From Cryomorphaceae bacterium BACL29 MAG-121220-bin8 (GTDB lineage: Bacteria; Bacteroidota; Bacteroidia; Flavobacteriales; Flavobacteriaceae): a stretch of 64,000 nucleotides of DNA. The DNA lies in the NCBI GenBank assembly GCA_905182765.1, contig CAJJCV010000009.1, positions 1 to 64,000 on the forward strand, given 5' to 3'. Made by a program: the position numbers and the translations under genes. The notes beneath the pieces were generated by a model. That model was not told the origin of the DNA, searched no databases, and worked only from the letters and a program-made list of their open reading frames with translations. Of the stretch, positions 10,219 to 21,224 are shown piece after piece; the stretch's first letter is position 1; every line of letters begins with the position of its first letter.

Positions 10219-10398
10219 TTAGACCCTGCCTTTAAGCGCATTAAATGCCCAGCCAATTGAAATGAAACCAATTCCAGCAACACTAAAGCCAATTGCCATA
10301 TCAGTATATTTTAGAACACCTAAAAGAATTAAAGCGATTCCTAAAACTGTTAAAATAAAAGAAGCTATTCCAAAAATTCCGTTTTTATTTAAAGCCAT
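10219..10398 (-). CDS. Small two-TM membrane protein (possibly the flavobacterial CAL67264-type family)
   Basis: MALNKNGIFGIASFILTVLGIALILLGVLKYTDMAIGFSVAGIGFISIGWAFNALKGRV; the ORF-track start (10422) is probably 8 codons too long. Confidence 0.65.
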   Translation of the reverse strand: MALNKNGIFGIASFILTVLGIALILLGVLKYTDMAIGFSVAGIGFISIGWAFNALKGRV

Positions 10399-10468
10399 AA
10401 TATATAGTTGTTGTTTGTACAATATCTAAATAAATTCATAAACTAAATGTTAAAAAATACTTAAAAGT

Positions 10469-11380
10469 TTAACTTATTTTTCCTGTTAATTTTTCTTTCC
10501 AGTTAGTCCATTGATATTTTTTTGAAAAATAAAATAACAAAAGTGGATAAAATAACAAAGAATAAAACATTTGATTTATAATATCAGGTTCACCTATATA
10601 TTTAAAAACTGAACTAGTTTGAAATACCGTCCAGTCTGCTGTAACAAGTAATGATATTAAAAGGTTATTTCCTGCATGAAATCCCAAGGCAAGTTCCATT
10701 CCGTCATCCATTAAAGTAATAATACCTAAAAATAATCCAGTTATTATATAATGTATTATAATTATATTACCCAGTTTTTCTATCTCAGGATTAGATAAAT
10801 GTAACAATCCAAAACCTAATGAAGTTACAAATAATGGAAACCACTTATTTTTAAAAAATACTCCAAGACCTTGCATTAAATATCCTCTAAATACATATTC
10901 CTCTAAACTGGTTTGAACAGGAATAAATATAATAGCTATTAATGTTAAAATTAAAAAATCATTTAAATTAAACTGAAAAATATATTCGTCGGGACTTGAG
11001 TAAATAGAAAATAAAACATTAAAAACTATAAGCAAAGAAATACTAGTAAAGGCTGTAAAAACTCTGTTAAAATCTATTGAATTTCTGGCTGTTGTAACAG
11101 ATTTAAGAGGTTGATTATGAAGAAATTTTATAACAAGTAAAAAACCGGCAAAACCAATAAAAAAAGATAATAAAAGATAGAAAAAAGTAAGATTACTGTT
11201 TTCTAATACTGTCATCATATTTGATGGATTAATGTTCGCAGCTGCCTCTAGACCTACCTTTTGGAAAATTGCGACAATAAAAGGAATTGCTCCTAACTGA
11301 GTAAATATGAAAATTATAAAAAGACCTAAGGCATACCTCCAGAGATTATTTTTTATTTTTAATGCATTTTCTATAAACAT
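10469..11380 (-). CDS. CPBP family intramembrane glutamic endopeptidase
   Basis: EEYVFRGYLMQGL, FGLLHLSNPE, LGFHAGNNLL motifs; multiple TM segments. Confidence 0.9.
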   Translation of the reverse strand: MFIENALKIKNNLWRYALGLFIIFIFTQLGAIPFIVAIFQKVGLEAAANINPSNMMTVLENSNLTFFYLLLSFFIGFAGFLLVIKFLHNQPLKSVTTARNSIDFNRVFTAFTSISLLIVFNVLFSIYSSPDEYIFQFNLNDFLILTLIAIIFIPVQTSLEEYVFRGYLMQGLGVFFKNKWFPLFVTSLGFGLLHLSNPEIEKLGNIIIIHYIITGLFLGIITLMDDGMELALGFHAGNNLLISLLVTADWTVFQTSSVFKYIGEPDIINQMFYSLLFYPLLLFYFSKKYQWTNWKEKLTGKIS

Positions 11381-11383
11381 AAT

Positions 11384-11803
11384 TTATTTTTTTCTTTTTA
11401 ATATCATGGTAGAAAGTTTACAATGAGAAATCAAATTATCATTGTCATCTGTAATTTTAATTTCCCATAACTGAGTAGTTCTTCCCTTATGAATTGGAGT
11501 TGCTTTCGCATAAATAAAACCATTCCTAACACTTTTTAAATGATTTGCTGAGATAATAATCCCTCGTACCATTTGTGTATTATGGTCAACAGACATGTAA
11601 GAGGCTGCACTACCCACCGACTCTGCTAATGCAACTGTAGCTCCACCATGCAATACACCATCAGGTTGATAAACTCTTGAATTTACTGGCATTTTAGCAA
11701 TTAAAAAATCATCTCCAACATCAATAAAATCCATTTCAAGAGTTTCCATCAAAGAATTTTTATTTGCAGAATTAATTCTTTTTAAAATATCTTCTTTATT
11801 CAT
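11384..11803 (-). CDS. PaaI-family hotdog-fold thioesterase
   Basis: GVLHGGATVALAESVGSAAS motif; start probably at MNKEDILKRI. Confidence 0.88.
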   Translation of the reverse strand: MNKEDILKRINSANKNSLMETLEMDFIDVGDDFLIAKMPVNSRVYQPDGVLHGGATVALAESVGSAASYMSVDHNTQMVRGIIISANHLKSVRNGFIYAKATPIHKGRTTQLWEIKITDDNDNLISHCKLSTMILKRKK

Positions 11804-11817
11804 AGAGTATAAATATA

Positions 11818-11853
11818 AAAAAAAGCGCATTAGAAACTAATACGCTTTTTTTT
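11818..11853. terminator. Intrinsic (bidirectional-looking) terminator after dnaK
   Basis: AAAAAAAGCGCATTAG-AAA-CTAATACGCTTTTTTTT hairpin with one mismatch, flanked by A and T tracts. Confidence 0.7.
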
Positions 11854-11869
11854 AATTAAATATTTAAAA

Positions 11870-13783
11870 CTATTTAACTTCTTCGAAATCAACATCTTGT
11901 ACATCATCTGAATCGTCTTTAGGTTTTTCAGTTGATTCTGCATGTTGAGTATCACCAGCTCCACTTGCTTGCTGAGCCTCAGCTTGAGCCTTATAAAGTT
12001 CTTCAGAAGCATTTTTCCAAGCTTCATTAATACCCTCAAGAGCAGTTTTAATTAATTCTACATCTTTAGATTCATGTGCTTTCTTAAGAACATCAAGAGC
12101 GTCTTCAATAGTTTTTTTCTTATCATCTGGAATCTTGTCTCCAAACTCCTTTAATTGACTATCCGTTTGAAAAATCATAGCGTCAGCACTATTTAATGTG
12201 TCAACTTCTTCTTTTGCTTTTTTATCCGTTTCAGCATTAGCTTCAGCTTCTTTTTTCATCTTTTCAATTTCTTCTTCTGATAGTCCTGAAGAAGCTTCAA
12301 TTCTGATATCTTGAGTCTTCCCAGTAGCCTTATCAGAAGCTGTAACATGAATTAGACCATTAGCATCAATATCAAAAGTCACTTCAATTTGAGGAGTCCC
12401 TCTTGGAGCAGGTGGAATTCCGTCTAAATGAAATCTTCCAATTGTATTATTGTCTTTTGCCATTGGTCTCTCACCTTGTAAAACATGTATTTCTACTGAT
12501 GGCTGATTATCAGCAGCAGTTGAAAAAACTTGAGATTTTTTAGATGGGATTGTAGTGTTTGCGTCGATTAGTTTTGTCATAACACTACCCATTGTTTCAA
12601 TTCCGAGAGATAGAGGAGTTACATCTAGAAGTAAAACATCTTTAACATCACCTGATAAAACTCCACCTTGAATTGCAGCACCAATAGCTACAACCTCATC
12701 AGGATTTACTCCTTTTGATGGCTTTTTACCAAAAAACTTTTCAACTTTTTCTTGAATTACAGGAATTCTAGTTGAACCTCCTACTAAAATAACTTCATCA
12801 ATTTCATTTATACTTAAACCAGCATCTTTAATTGCCTTTTTAACTGGCTCCATAGATCTTTTTACTAAATCACTTGTTAGTTGCTCAAATTTAGATCTAG
12901 TAAGAGACACAACAAGGTGTTTAGGTCCAGATGCAGTTGCAGTTATGTAAGGAAGATTAATTTCTGTTTGAGAAGAAGAAGATAATTCTATTTTTGCTTT
13001 TTCTGCAGCTTCCTTTAATCTTTGAAGTGCCATTGGATCTTTTCTCAAATCAATATCCTCTTTCTTTTTAAAATCTTCAGCTAAAAAACTAATAATTTCT
13101 TCATCAAAATCATCACCACCAAGCCTAGTATCACCATTTGTTGACAGAACCTCAAAAACACCATCTCCAAGCTCAAGAATTGAGATATCAAAAGTACCTC
13201 CACCTAAATCATAAACAGCAATTTTTTGATCTTTTCCTGATTTATCTAAGCCATAAGCTAAGGCGGCGGCAGTAGGTTCATTTATTATTCTTTGAACTTT
13301 TAATCCTGAAATCTCACCAGCTTCCTTGGTAGCTTGTCTTTGTGCATCATTAAAATATGCAGGAACTGTAACAACAGCTTCAGTAACTGTACTTCCAAGA
13401 TAATCTTCTGCTGTTTTCTTCATTTTTTGAAGTATCATAGCAGATAATTCTTGAGGTGTATAAAGTCTACCATCAATATCTACTCTTGCAGTATCGTTAT
13501 CACCTTTAACTACTTTGTAAGCAGATCTATCCGCATCTTTTTTAGATTCACTAAACTTGTTACCCATAAATCGTTTAATAGAAGCAATAGTTTTTGTAGG
13601 GTTAGTAACGGCTTGTCTTTTAGCAGGATCTCCTACTTTAATTTCGCCGCCTTCAACAAAAGCAATCACAGAAGGGGTAGTTCTTTTACCCTCAGCGTTA
13701 GGAATTACTACAGGTTCATTACCCTCCATTACTGAAACACAAGAATTTGTTGTTCCTAAATCAATACCAATTATTTTACTCAT
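11870..13783 (-). CDS. dnaK: Chaperone protein DnaK (Hsp70)
   Basis: [49 protein letters not shown]-terminal VDFEEVK. Start moved to the conserved [10 protein letters not shown]. Confidence 0.98.
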   Translation of the reverse strand: MSKIIGIDLGTTNSCVSVMEGNEPVVIPNAEGKRTTPSVIAFVEGGEIKVGDPAKRQAVTNPTKTIASIKRFMGNKFSESKKDADRSAYKVVKGDNDTARVDIDGRLYTPQELSAMILQKMKKTAEDYLGSTVTEAVVTVPAYFNDAQRQATKEAGEISGLKVQRIINEPTAAALAYGLDKSGKDQKIAVYDLGGGTFDISILELGDGVFEVLSTNGDTRLGGDDFDEEIISFLAEDFKKKEDIDLRKDPMALQRLKEAAEKAKIELSSSSQTEINLPYITATASGPKHLVVSLTRSKFEQLTSDLVKRSMEPVKKAIKDAGLSINEIDEVILVGGSTRIPVIQEKVEKFFGKKPSKGVNPDEVVAIGAAIQGGVLSGDVKDVLLLDVTPLSLGIETMGSVMTKLIDANTTIPSKKSQVFSTAADNQPSVEIHVLQGERPMAKDNNTIGRFHLDGIPPAPRGTPQIEVTFDIDANGLIHVTASDKATGKTQDIRIEASSGLSEEEIEKMKKEAEANAETDKKAKEEVDTLNSADAMIFQTDSQLKEFGDKIPDDKKKTIEDALDVLKKAHESKDVELIKTALEGINEAWKNASEELYKAQAEAQQASGAGDTQHAESTEKPKDDSDDVQDVDFEEVK

Positions 13784-13809
13784 TATATTTTTTTTAATTA
13801 TCAATTGTA

Positions 13810-13828
13810 TTTCAATCATTATGCCATA
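13810..13828 (-). promoter_or_regulatory. Sigma-54-like element TATGGCAT-AATGA-TTGAAA upstream of dnaK
   Basis: Read on the minus strand; TGGCAT-N5-TTGA with -24/-12 spacing, 26 nt upstream of the dnaK ATG; same bipartite sequence upstream of lon. Confidence 0.6.
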
Positions 13829-13838
13829 TTAATATACA

Positions 13839-13851
13839 TGACACTGTGTCA
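13839..13851. promoter_or_regulatory. 13-bp palindrome TGACACTGTGTCA in the dnaK-panB divergent intergenic region
   Basis: Perfect dyad around one central base; next to the sigma-54-like motif (dnaK side) and just upstream of the panB -33 element. Confidence 0.5.
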
Positions 13852-13852
13852 G

Positions 13853-13881
13853 TTGTTATTTTTAAAATAAATTTACATTTG
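13853..13881 (+). promoter_or_regulatory. Candidate Bacteroidetes -33/-7 promoter of panB
   Basis: TTG (13853-13855) - N18 - TACATTTG (13874-13881); panB ATG at 13897. Confidence 0.6.
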
Positions 13882-13896
13882 TAAAAAAATTACATC

Positions 13897-14709
13897 ATGT
13901 CTAAAAAAGAATATAAAAGAGTAACTACTCACTCGCTTAGAGAAATGAAAACTAGAAATGAAAAAATTTCTATGCTAACGGGATATGATTATTCAATGGC
14001 AAAAATTATTGATAATTCTGGTATTGATATAATTTTAGTTGGTGATTCTGCTTCAAATGTTATGGCTGGGCACGAAACTACATTACCAATAACTTTAGAT
14101 CAAATAATTTATCATGCGTCATCTGTTGTAAGGGGGGTAAAAAGAGCATTAGTTGTTGTTGATTTACCTTTTGGAAGTTACCAATCAAATTCAGGTGAAG
14201 CGTTGAGATCAGCTATAAGGATAATGAAAGAATCTGGAGCTCATGCTATAAAAATGGAAGGTGGTGCTGAGATTAAAGAATCAATAGTAAGAATTTTAAA
14301 TGCAGGTATTCCAGTTATGGGACATCTTGGATTGACTCCTCAATCTATTTATAAATTTGGCACTTATTCTGTAAGGGCAAAAGAAGAAGAAGAAGCAAAA
14401 AGATTAATTGAAGATGCAAAACTGTTGGACGAATTGGGTTGTTTTGGAATAGTATTGGAAAAAATACCTGCGAAAATTTCAAAAATAGTTACTTCATCAG
14501 TTTCATGTCCAGTGATTGGAATAGGAGCCGGATCTGATGTAGATGGTCAAGTATTAGTTACTCATGATTTAGTAGGTTTAACAACAGAATTTAATCCTAG
14601 ATTTTTAAGAAGATATGTTGATTTAAATGAAATAATGACAGGAGCAATTAAAAACTATATTAAAGATGTTAAAAATTTAGATTTCCCAAGCCAAGATGAG
14701 CAATATTAA
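13897..14709 (+). CDS. panB: 3-methyl-2-oxobutanoate hydroxymethyltransferase
   Basis: [69 protein letters not shown]. Confidence 0.97.
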   Translation: MSKKEYKRVTTHSLREMKTRNEKISMLTGYDYSMAKIIDNSGIDIILVGDSASNVMAGHETTLPITLDQIIYHASSVVRGVKRALVVVDLPFGSYQSNSGEALRSAIRIMKESGAHAIKMEGGAEIKESIVRILNAGIPVMGHLGLTPQSIYKFGTYSVRAKEEEEAKRLIEDAKLLDELGCFGIVLEKIPAKISKIVTSSVSCPVIGIGAGSDVDGQVLVTHDLVGLTTEFNPRFLRRYVDLNEIMTGAIKNYIKDVKNLDFPSQDEQY

Positions 14710-15388
14710 TTTGTTTGAAAAAAATATTTTATTTGAAGACAATCATTTAATTATAATAAATAAAAAACCCGGTGAATTAACTCAAGGAGATAAAACTAAT
14801 GATAAGACTTTAGGGGATAAAGTTAAAGATTATATAAAAAAAAAATACAATAAACCAGGTAATGTTTACCTTGGAATTACACATAGATTAGACAGACCTA
14901 CTAGCGGAATTATTATTTTTACAAAAACATCTAAATCACTTACTAGATTAAACAAAATGTTTAAAGAAAATAACATCAAAAAGACATATTGGGCTGTGGT
15001 TAATAAAATTAATGAGCCAAAAGAAATAAAACTAGAAGATTTTCTTTTAAAAAATAACAAACAAAACAAATCTTATGTGAAAGATGAAAAAACTAAAAAT
15101 GCTAAAAAATCAGTTTTATATTATAAGCAAATTTATACTTTAAACAATTATTCTTTACTTCAAATTAAATTAGAAACAGGTAGACATCACCAAATAAGAA
15201 CTCAGCTTTCTAATAAAGGAATGGCTATAAAAGGTGATTTAAAATATGGCTTTCCCAGATCAAATAAAGACGGCAGTATTCACCTTCACTCTAGAAAGAT
15301 TGAATTTCAACATCCTGTTTCAAAAAAGACAATTGAAATAACTGCAAATCCACCAAAAAATGTGATTTGGGATTTATGTATTAATTAG
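14696..15388 (+). CDS. RluA family pseudouridine synthase
   Basis: [24 protein letters not shown] catalytic motif; [26 protein letters not shown]. Confidence 0.92.
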   Translation: MSNINLFEKNILFEDNHLIIINKKPGELTQGDKTNDKTLGDKVKDYIKKKYNKPGNVYLGITHRLDRPTSGIIIFTKTSKSLTRLNKMFKENNIKKTYWAVVNKINEPKEIKLEDFLLKNNKQNKSYVKDEKTKNAKKSVLYYKQIYTLNNYSLLQIKLETGRHHQIRTQLSNKGMAIKGDLKYGFPRSNKDGSIHLHSRKIEFQHPVSKKTIEITANPPKNVIWDLCIN

Positions 15389-15435
15389 TAACAATATTAC
15401 TAAAGTTATTTACTCAATTTTATTACTTTTACATC

Positions 15436-15448
15436 AAGACACTGTCTT
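15436..15448. promoter_or_regulatory. 13-bp palindrome AAGACACTGTCTT upstream of leuA
   Basis: Perfect dyad around one central base, about 20 nt upstream of the leuA ATG (15469). Confidence 0.4.
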
Positions 15449-15468
15449 AAAACATCAATAATAAATAA

Positions 15469-16620
15469 ATGGCAAAAGAATTTGTTAAAATATTTGACAC
15501 TACACTAAGAGATGGTGAACAAGTTCCAGGATGTAAATTAAATACTTCTCAAAAACTAATTATAGCCAAAAGATTAGATATTTTAGGAGTTGATGTTATT
15601 GAGGCTGGATTTCCTGTTTCAAGCCCTGGAGATTTTAAATCTGTTGTAGAAATTTCAAATATTGTACAAAACGCTACAGTATGTGGACTTACTAGAGCTG
15701 TTGAAAATGATATTAAAGTTGCTGCTAATGCTTTAAAAAGTGCTAAAAACCCTAGAATTCACACTGGTATAGGTACGTCCGATTCGCATATTCAATATAA
15801 GTTTAAATCATCCAGAGAAAAAATTATGGAGATTGGATATAAAGCAGTTAAGTATGCTAAAACTTTTGTAGAAGATGTAGAGTTTTATGCTGAAGATGCT
15901 GGGAGAACTGAAAATGAATTCTTAGCAAGAGTATGTGAAAAAATGATTGAAGCAGGTGCTACTGTTTTAAATATTCCTGATACAACTGGATATTGTTTAC
16001 CTGAAGAATATGGTCAGAAAATAAAATATTTAGTTGAAAATGTAAAAAATATTCATAAAGCTACAATTTCATGTCATTGTCATAACGATTTAGGTTTAGC
16101 AACTGCAAATTCAATTGCTGGTATAATTAATGGAGCTAGACAAATAGAATGTACAATAAACGGAATTGGCGAAAGAGCTGGAAACACTTCTCTTGAGGAA
16201 GTGGTTATGATCATGAGACAACATCCAAATTTGAATTTGGATACTAATATAAATTCAAAATTACTTTTTGATACTAGTAATTTAGTTTCAGATGAAATGG
16301 GAATGCCTGTTCAACCTAATAAAGCTATAGTTGGTGCAAATGCTTTTGCTCATAGTTCAGGTATTCACCAAGATGGTGTTATTAAAAACAGGGAAACTTA
16401 TGAAATTATTAATCCACTTGATGTTGGAGTTAACGAATCTGCCATTATTCTTACCGCTCGAAGTGGTAGAGCTGCTTTAGCCTATAGATCAAAAAAAATT
16501 GGATATGATCTTTCAAAAAATGAATTAGATTTAATATATCCTGAATTTTTAAAATTTGCTGATATTAAAAAGGAAGTTTCAGATGAAGATATTCCACAAA
16601 TAATAAAAAAATCTTTATAA
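15469..16620 (+). CDS. leuA: 2-isopropylmalate synthase (short form without C-terminal regulatory domain)
   Basis: [48 protein letters not shown]; ends at 383 aa, with no allosteric LeuA domain. Confidence 0.92.
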   Translation: MAKEFVKIFDTTLRDGEQVPGCKLNTSQKLIIAKRLDILGVDVIEAGFPVSSPGDFKSVVEISNIVQNATVCGLTRAVENDIKVAANALKSAKNPRIHTGIGTSDSHIQYKFKSSREKIMEIGYKAVKYAKTFVEDVEFYAEDAGRTENEFLARVCEKMIEAGATVLNIPDTTGYCLPEEYGQKIKYLVENVKNIHKATISCHCHNDLGLATANSIAGIINGARQIECTINGIGERAGNTSLEEVVMIMRQHPNLNLDTNINSKLLFDTSNLVSDEMGMPVQPNKAIVGANAFAHSSGIHQDGVIKNRETYEIINPLDVGVNESAIILTARSGRAALAYRSKKIGYDLSKNELDLIYPEFLKFADIKKEVSDEDIPQIIKKSL

Positions 16621-16629
16621 TATATAAAA

Positions 16630-18024
16630 ATGAGTAAAACCTTATTTGATAAAGTTTGGGACTCACACGTAGTTCATAAAATTAATGGAGGACCAGATGT
16701 TTTGTTTATAGACAGACACATGGTACATGAAGTAACAAGCCCAGTCGCTTTTTTAGGTTTAAAAAATAGAGGGATTAAAGTTTTATTTCCTGAAAAAACA
16801 TTTGCAACAGCAGATCATAATACTCCTACAATTAACCAACATTTACCTGTGAAAGACCCTCTTTCAGCTAATCAATTATTAGCTCTTGAAAAAAATTCAG
16901 AATTTCACGGGATTTCATATTGGGGATTAGGTCATGAAAAAAACGGAATAGTTCATGTTGTAGGGCCTGAATATGGAATTACCCAACCCGGCGCAACAAT
17001 TGTTTGTGGAGATTCTCACACATCAACCCATGGTGCATTTGGTGCAATAGCATTTGGAATTGGAACATCTGAAGTTGAAATGGTTTTATCTACTCAATGC
17101 ATTATGCAGCCTAAGGCAAAAAAAATGAGAATAACAATTGACGGAAAACTAGACAAAGCTGTTACTCCTAAAGATGTTGCTCTTTTTATCATATCAGAAT
17201 TATCTACATCCGGAGCAACGGGATATTTTGTAGAATATGCAGGTGATGTTTTTTCAGAAATGTCAATGGAAGGAAGAATGACAGTTTGTAATTTAAGTAT
17301 CGAAATGGGTGCTAGAGGCGGAATGATTGCTCCTGATAGTAAAACTTTTAATTATATAAAAGATCGAGAATTTACCCCTAAAAAAGAAAGTTGGGATAAA
17401 GCAATGAAATATTGGAATACATTAAAAACAGATGAAGATGCTGTTTTTGATAAAGAAATTAAATTTGATGGCAAATCTATAAATCCAATGATTACATATG
17501 GCACTAATCCTGGAATGGGAATAGGCATTTCCAAAGAAATACCCTTAGCAAAAAATCAAGATGGTGGTATTGAAACTTATAAAAAATCTCTTAGTTATAT
17601 GAACTTTGATGAGGGAGAAAAAATGATAGGTAAAAATATTGATTTTGTATTTCTGGGAAGTTGTACTAACGGAAGAATTGAAGACTTTAGAGAATTTACA
17701 AAAATTGTTAAAGGAAGAAAAAAAGCTCCAAATGTTACAGCATGGTTAGTTCCAGGTTCGCATAAGGTTGAAAAAGCAATAAAGGAAGAGGGTTTATTGG
17801 AAGTACTAATTGAATCAGGATTTAAATTGAGAGAACCTGGATGTTCAGCATGTCTAGCTATGAATGATGATAAAATCCCTAATGGAAAATATGCAGTAAG
17901 TACATCTAACAGAAACTTTGAAGGTAGACAAGGTCCAGGATCCAGAACCTTATTAGCAAGTCCTTTAGTAGCTGCTGCTGCTGCTATTACTGGGAAAATA
18001 ACTGACCCTAGAACACTATATTAA
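16630..18024 (+). CDS. leuC: 3-isopropylmalate dehydratase large subunit
   Basis: [48 protein letters not shown]. Confidence 0.97.
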   Translation: MSKTLFDKVWDSHVVHKINGGPDVLFIDRHMVHEVTSPVAFLGLKNRGIKVLFPEKTFATADHNTPTINQHLPVKDPLSANQLLALEKNSEFHGISYWGLGHEKNGIVHVVGPEYGITQPGATIVCGDSHTSTHGAFGAIAFGIGTSEVEMVLSTQCIMQPKAKKMRITIDGKLDKAVTPKDVALFIISELSTSGATGYFVEYAGDVFSEMSMEGRMTVCNLSIEMGARGGMIAPDSKTFNYIKDREFTPKKESWDKAMKYWNTLKTDEDAVFDKEIKFDGKSINPMITYGTNPGMGIGISKEIPLAKNQDGGIETYKKSLSYMNFDEGEKMIGKNIDFVFLGSCTNGRIEDFREFTKIVKGRKKAPNVTAWLVPGSHKVEKAIKEEGLLEVLIESGFKLREPGCSACLAMNDDKIPNGKYAVSTSNRNFEGRQGPGSRTLLASPLVAAAAAITGKITDPRTLY

Positions 18025-18025
18025 T

Positions 18026-18622
18026 ATGGCTTACGAAAAATTTAAAATACTAAAAGGTAATTGTGTACCATTGCCGATTGAAAATATAGATACTGATCAA
18101 ATCATTCCAGCTAGATTTCTTAAAGCAACAGAAAGAGTTGGCTTTGGAGATAATTTATTTAGAGACTGGAGGTATAACTCTGACAATTCACCAAAAAAAG
18201 ATTTTATATTAAATAATGAAAAATTTAATGGAAAAATTTTAGTGGGAGGTAAAAACTTTGGATCAGGATCCTCAAGAGAACATGCCGCATGGTCAATATA
18301 CGATTATGGATTTAGATGTGTAATTTCTAGTTTTTTTGCTGATATATTTAGAGGAAACTGTTTGAATATTGGAGTTTTACCAGTTCAAGTCTCCCCAAAA
18401 TTTTTAGATAAAATCTTTAATGTTGTTTTTGAAGACCCTAAATCTGAAATTATCGTAAGCCTTCCTGATCAAACAGTAACAATTTCAAAATTAAATATTT
18501 CAGAATCATTTGAAATAAATTCGTACAAAAAGGAAAACATGTTAAATGGATATGACGATATTGATTATCTAATGAACATAAAGGATAGTATAAAAAAGTT
18601 TTCTAAGACAACTCCTTTGTAA
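18026..18622 (+). CDS. leuD: 3-isopropylmalate dehydratase small subunit
   Basis: IDTDQIIPARFLK, GGKNFGSGSSREHAAWSIYDYGFR. Confidence 0.97.
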   Translation: MAYEKFKILKGNCVPLPIENIDTDQIIPARFLKATERVGFGDNLFRDWRYNSDNSPKKDFILNNEKFNGKILVGGKNFGSGSSREHAAWSIYDYGFRCVISSFFADIFRGNCLNIGVLPVQVSPKFLDKIFNVVFEDPKSEIIVSLPDQTVTISKLNISESFEINSYKKENMLNGYDDIDYLMNIKDSIKKFSKTTPL

Positions 18623-18633
18623 CTTATAAAAAA

Positions 18634-20154
18634 ATGAATAGACTTGTTGAAATAATGGACACTACTTTAAGAGACGGTGAACAAACTTCAGGAATGTCAT
18701 TTTCATCATCCGAAAAATTAGCTATTGCAAAATTATTAATAAATGAATTAAATGTTGATAGAATTGAAATAGCATCAGCAAGAGTTTCAAAGGGTGAATT
18801 CCAAGCAGTAAAAAAAATTACTGAATGGGCCAAAGAAAAAAAGTTTTTAAATAGAATTGAAATCCTAACGTTCTTAGATAATAATATTTCGCTAGAATGG
18901 TTAATTAGATCTGGTGGTAGAGTTCAGAATCTATTAACAAAAGGATCTTTAAACCACTTAACTTATCAAATAAAACAAGCTCCAAAAGATTATTTTAAAT
19001 CTGTAATTAAAGCTGTTAATGAGGCTGATAATAAAGGAATTGAAACAAATATTTATTTAGAAGATTGGAGCAATGGTATGAAGAATTCTAAAGATTTCGT
19101 GTTTGAATATTTAGATATTCTTAATGAATTACCTGTAAAAAGAATTTTACTTCCCGATACGCTAGGAATTCTTAGTCCAGATGAAACTTTTAAATACGTT
19201 TCATTAGTAACAAAAAAATATCCTAAAATGCATTTTGACTTTCATGCACATAACGATTATGATTTAAGTGTTTCTAATGTAATAGAAAGTTTAAAAGCTG
19301 GATGTCACGGAATTCACTTAACTGTTAATGGCATGGGAGAAAGAGCTGGTAATGCTCCTATGGCCAGTGCAGCTGCCGTTATAAGAGATTTTTTACCAGA
19401 AATTAAGATTAATTTAAAAGAAAAATCTTTGCATAAAGTTAGTCGCCTAGTGTCAACATTTACCGGATTCAGAATTCCAGCTAATAAACCGATTGTTGGT
19501 GAAAATGTTTTTACTCAAACAGCAGGAATTCACGCTGACGGAGACAGTAAAAAAAATCTATATTTCAATGACTTACTTCCTGAAAGATTTGGAAGAAAAA
19601 GAAAATATGCATTAGGAAAGACATCTGGAAAAGCAAATATTAAAAAAAACTTACAAGAACTTGGACTTACATTAAGTGATGAAAATATCAAAAAGGTAAC
19701 TAATAGGATAATTGAACTTGGAGATAAAAAAGAAAAAGTTACTGCTGAAGATTTACCTTATATAATTTCAGACGTAATAAATAGTGAAAGTTTTAAAAAT
19801 AAAGTAATAATTGAATCCTATCTACTAAACCATAAAAAAGGTGAAAGTCCTTCGGCTGAAGTTGAAATTAGAATAAATGGTCGAAGTTATATAGAAAAAG
19901 GATCAGGTGATGGGCAATTTGATGCTTTTATTAATGCAATAAAAAAAATATATACTCTAAATAAATTCATTCTTCCCGAACTTATAGATTATTCAGTAAC
20001 TATCCCCCCAGGAAGTAATTCAGATGCGTTATGCGAAACATTTATTACATGGAAAAATAATAAAAAAGAATTTATAACAAGAGGATTAGATTCAGATCAA
20101 ACTGTTTCTGCAATTAAGTCTACAGAAAAAATGTTGAATATTATATCAAATTAG
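18634..20154 (+). CDS. Second alpha-isopropylmalate/citramalate synthase-family protein with C-terminal LeuA regulatory domain
   Basis: [54 protein letters not shown]-term GESPSAEVEIRINGRSYIEKGSGDGQFDAFINAI. Confidence 0.88.
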   Translation: MNRLVEIMDTTLRDGEQTSGMSFSSSEKLAIAKLLINELNVDRIEIASARVSKGEFQAVKKITEWAKEKKFLNRIEILTFLDNNISLEWLIRSGGRVQNLLTKGSLNHLTYQIKQAPKDYFKSVIKAVNEADNKGIETNIYLEDWSNGMKNSKDFVFEYLDILNELPVKRILLPDTLGILSPDETFKYVSLVTKKYPKMHFDFHAHNDYDLSVSNVIESLKAGCHGIHLTVNGMGERAGNAPMASAAAVIRDFLPEIKINLKEKSLHKVSRLVSTFTGFRIPANKPIVGENVFTQTAGIHADGDSKKNLYFNDLLPERFGRKRKYALGKTSGKANIKKNLQELGLTLSDENIKKVTNRIIELGDKKEKVTAEDLPYIISDVINSESFKNKVIIESYLLNHKKGESPSAEVEIRINGRSYIEKGSGDGQFDAFINAIKKIYTLNKFILPELIDYSVTIPPGSNSDALCETFITWKNNKKEFITRGLDSDQTVSAIKSTEKMLNIISN

Positions 20155-20159
20155 TACAT

Positions 20160-21224
20160 ATGAAATTAAATATAGCTCTATTACCTGGAGACGGAATAGG
20201 ACCAGAAGTTATTGAACAGGCAGTTAAAGTTTCAGATGCAATTGCTAAGAAATTTAACCATGATATAAACTGGATACATGCTTTAACAGGTGCTGCAGCA
20301 ATTGATGCTGTTGGCGAACCATACCCAAAAGAAACACATGAAATTTGTTTAAAATCTGACGCAATTTTATTTGGAGCTGTCGGTCATCCAAGATTTGATA
20401 ATGATCCAAGTGCTAAAGTTAGACCAGAACAAGGTCTTTTAAAAATGAGAAAAGACTTAGGATTGTTTGCTAATGTAAGACCAACTTTTACATTCCCGTC
20501 TCTTATTGATAAATCTCCGTTAAAAAGAGAAAGAATTGAAGGAACAAATTTGGTATTTTTAAGAGAACTAACAGGTGGTATTTATTTTGGAGAAAGAGGA
20601 CGTTTAGATAATGGAAATACCGCATTTGATACATGTACTTATTCTAGAAAAGAAATAGAAAGATTGGCAATAAAAGGTTTTGAATTAGCTATGAAAAGAT
20701 CTAAAAGATTATGTTGTGTCGACAAGGCAAATGTACTTGAGACATCAAGACTATGGAGAGAAACTGTACAGTCGTTAGAAAAAAATTATCCTGAAGTTAA
20801 AGTAAGTTATGAGTTTGTAGATGCTGTAGCAATGAGACTAGTTCAATGGCCTAATTCATATGATGTATTAATAACTGAAAATTTATTTGGAGATATCTTA
20901 ACTGATGAAGCATCTGTTATTTCAGGTTCCATGGGATTGATGCCATCAGCATCTGTTGGTTTAAAAACATCACTTTATGAACCAATTCATGGATCATATC
21001 CACAAGCTGCAGGAAAAAACATAGCAAATCCATTAGCAACAATTTTATCTGCTGCAATGATGTTTGAAGACACATTTAATCTAAAAGAAGAAGCTGACTT
21101 AATTAGGAGAGCTGTAGACTCTTCCCTTGAAAAATCAATAGTAACTGAAGATTTAGCAGACGGTAATAAAGCGTTTAAAACAAGTGAAATTGGGGATTGG
21201 TTAGCTAAAGAAATTTTATCATAA
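20160..21224 (+). CDS. leuB: 3-isopropylmalate dehydrogenase
   Basis: ALLPGDGIGPEVIEQAVKV, LRELTGGIYFGERG, DAVAMRLVQWPNSYDVLITENLFGDILTDEASVISGSMGLMPSAS. Confidence 0.96.
   Translation: MKLNIALLPGDGIGPEVIEQAVKVSDAIAKKFNHDINWIHALTGAAAIDAVGEPYPKETHEICLKSDAILFGAVGHPRFDNDPSAKVRPEQGLLKMRKDLGLFANVRPTFTFPSLIDKSPLKRERIEGTNLVFLRELTGGIYFGERGRLDNGNTAFDTCTYSRKEIERLAIKGFELAMKRSKRLCCVDKANVLETSRLWRETVQSLEKNYPEVKVSYEFVDAVAMRLVQWPNSYDVLITENLFGDILTDEASVISGSMGLMPSASVGLKTSLYEPIHGSYPQAAGKNIANPLATILSAAMMFEDTFNLKEEADLIRRAVDSSLEKSIVTEDLADGNKAFKTSEIGDWLAKEILS

Noticed and set aside
11830-12039. ORF 11830..12039 (-)
   Set aside because: Alternative frame of the dnaK C-terminus and terminator region; repetitive Lys/Leu translation.
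13451-13832. ORFs 13451..13735 (+) and 13557..13832 (+)
   Set aside because: Antisense shadows of the dnaK N-terminus.
14866-15069. ORF 14866..15069 (-)
   Set aside because: Antisense to the RluA-family pseudouridine synthase.
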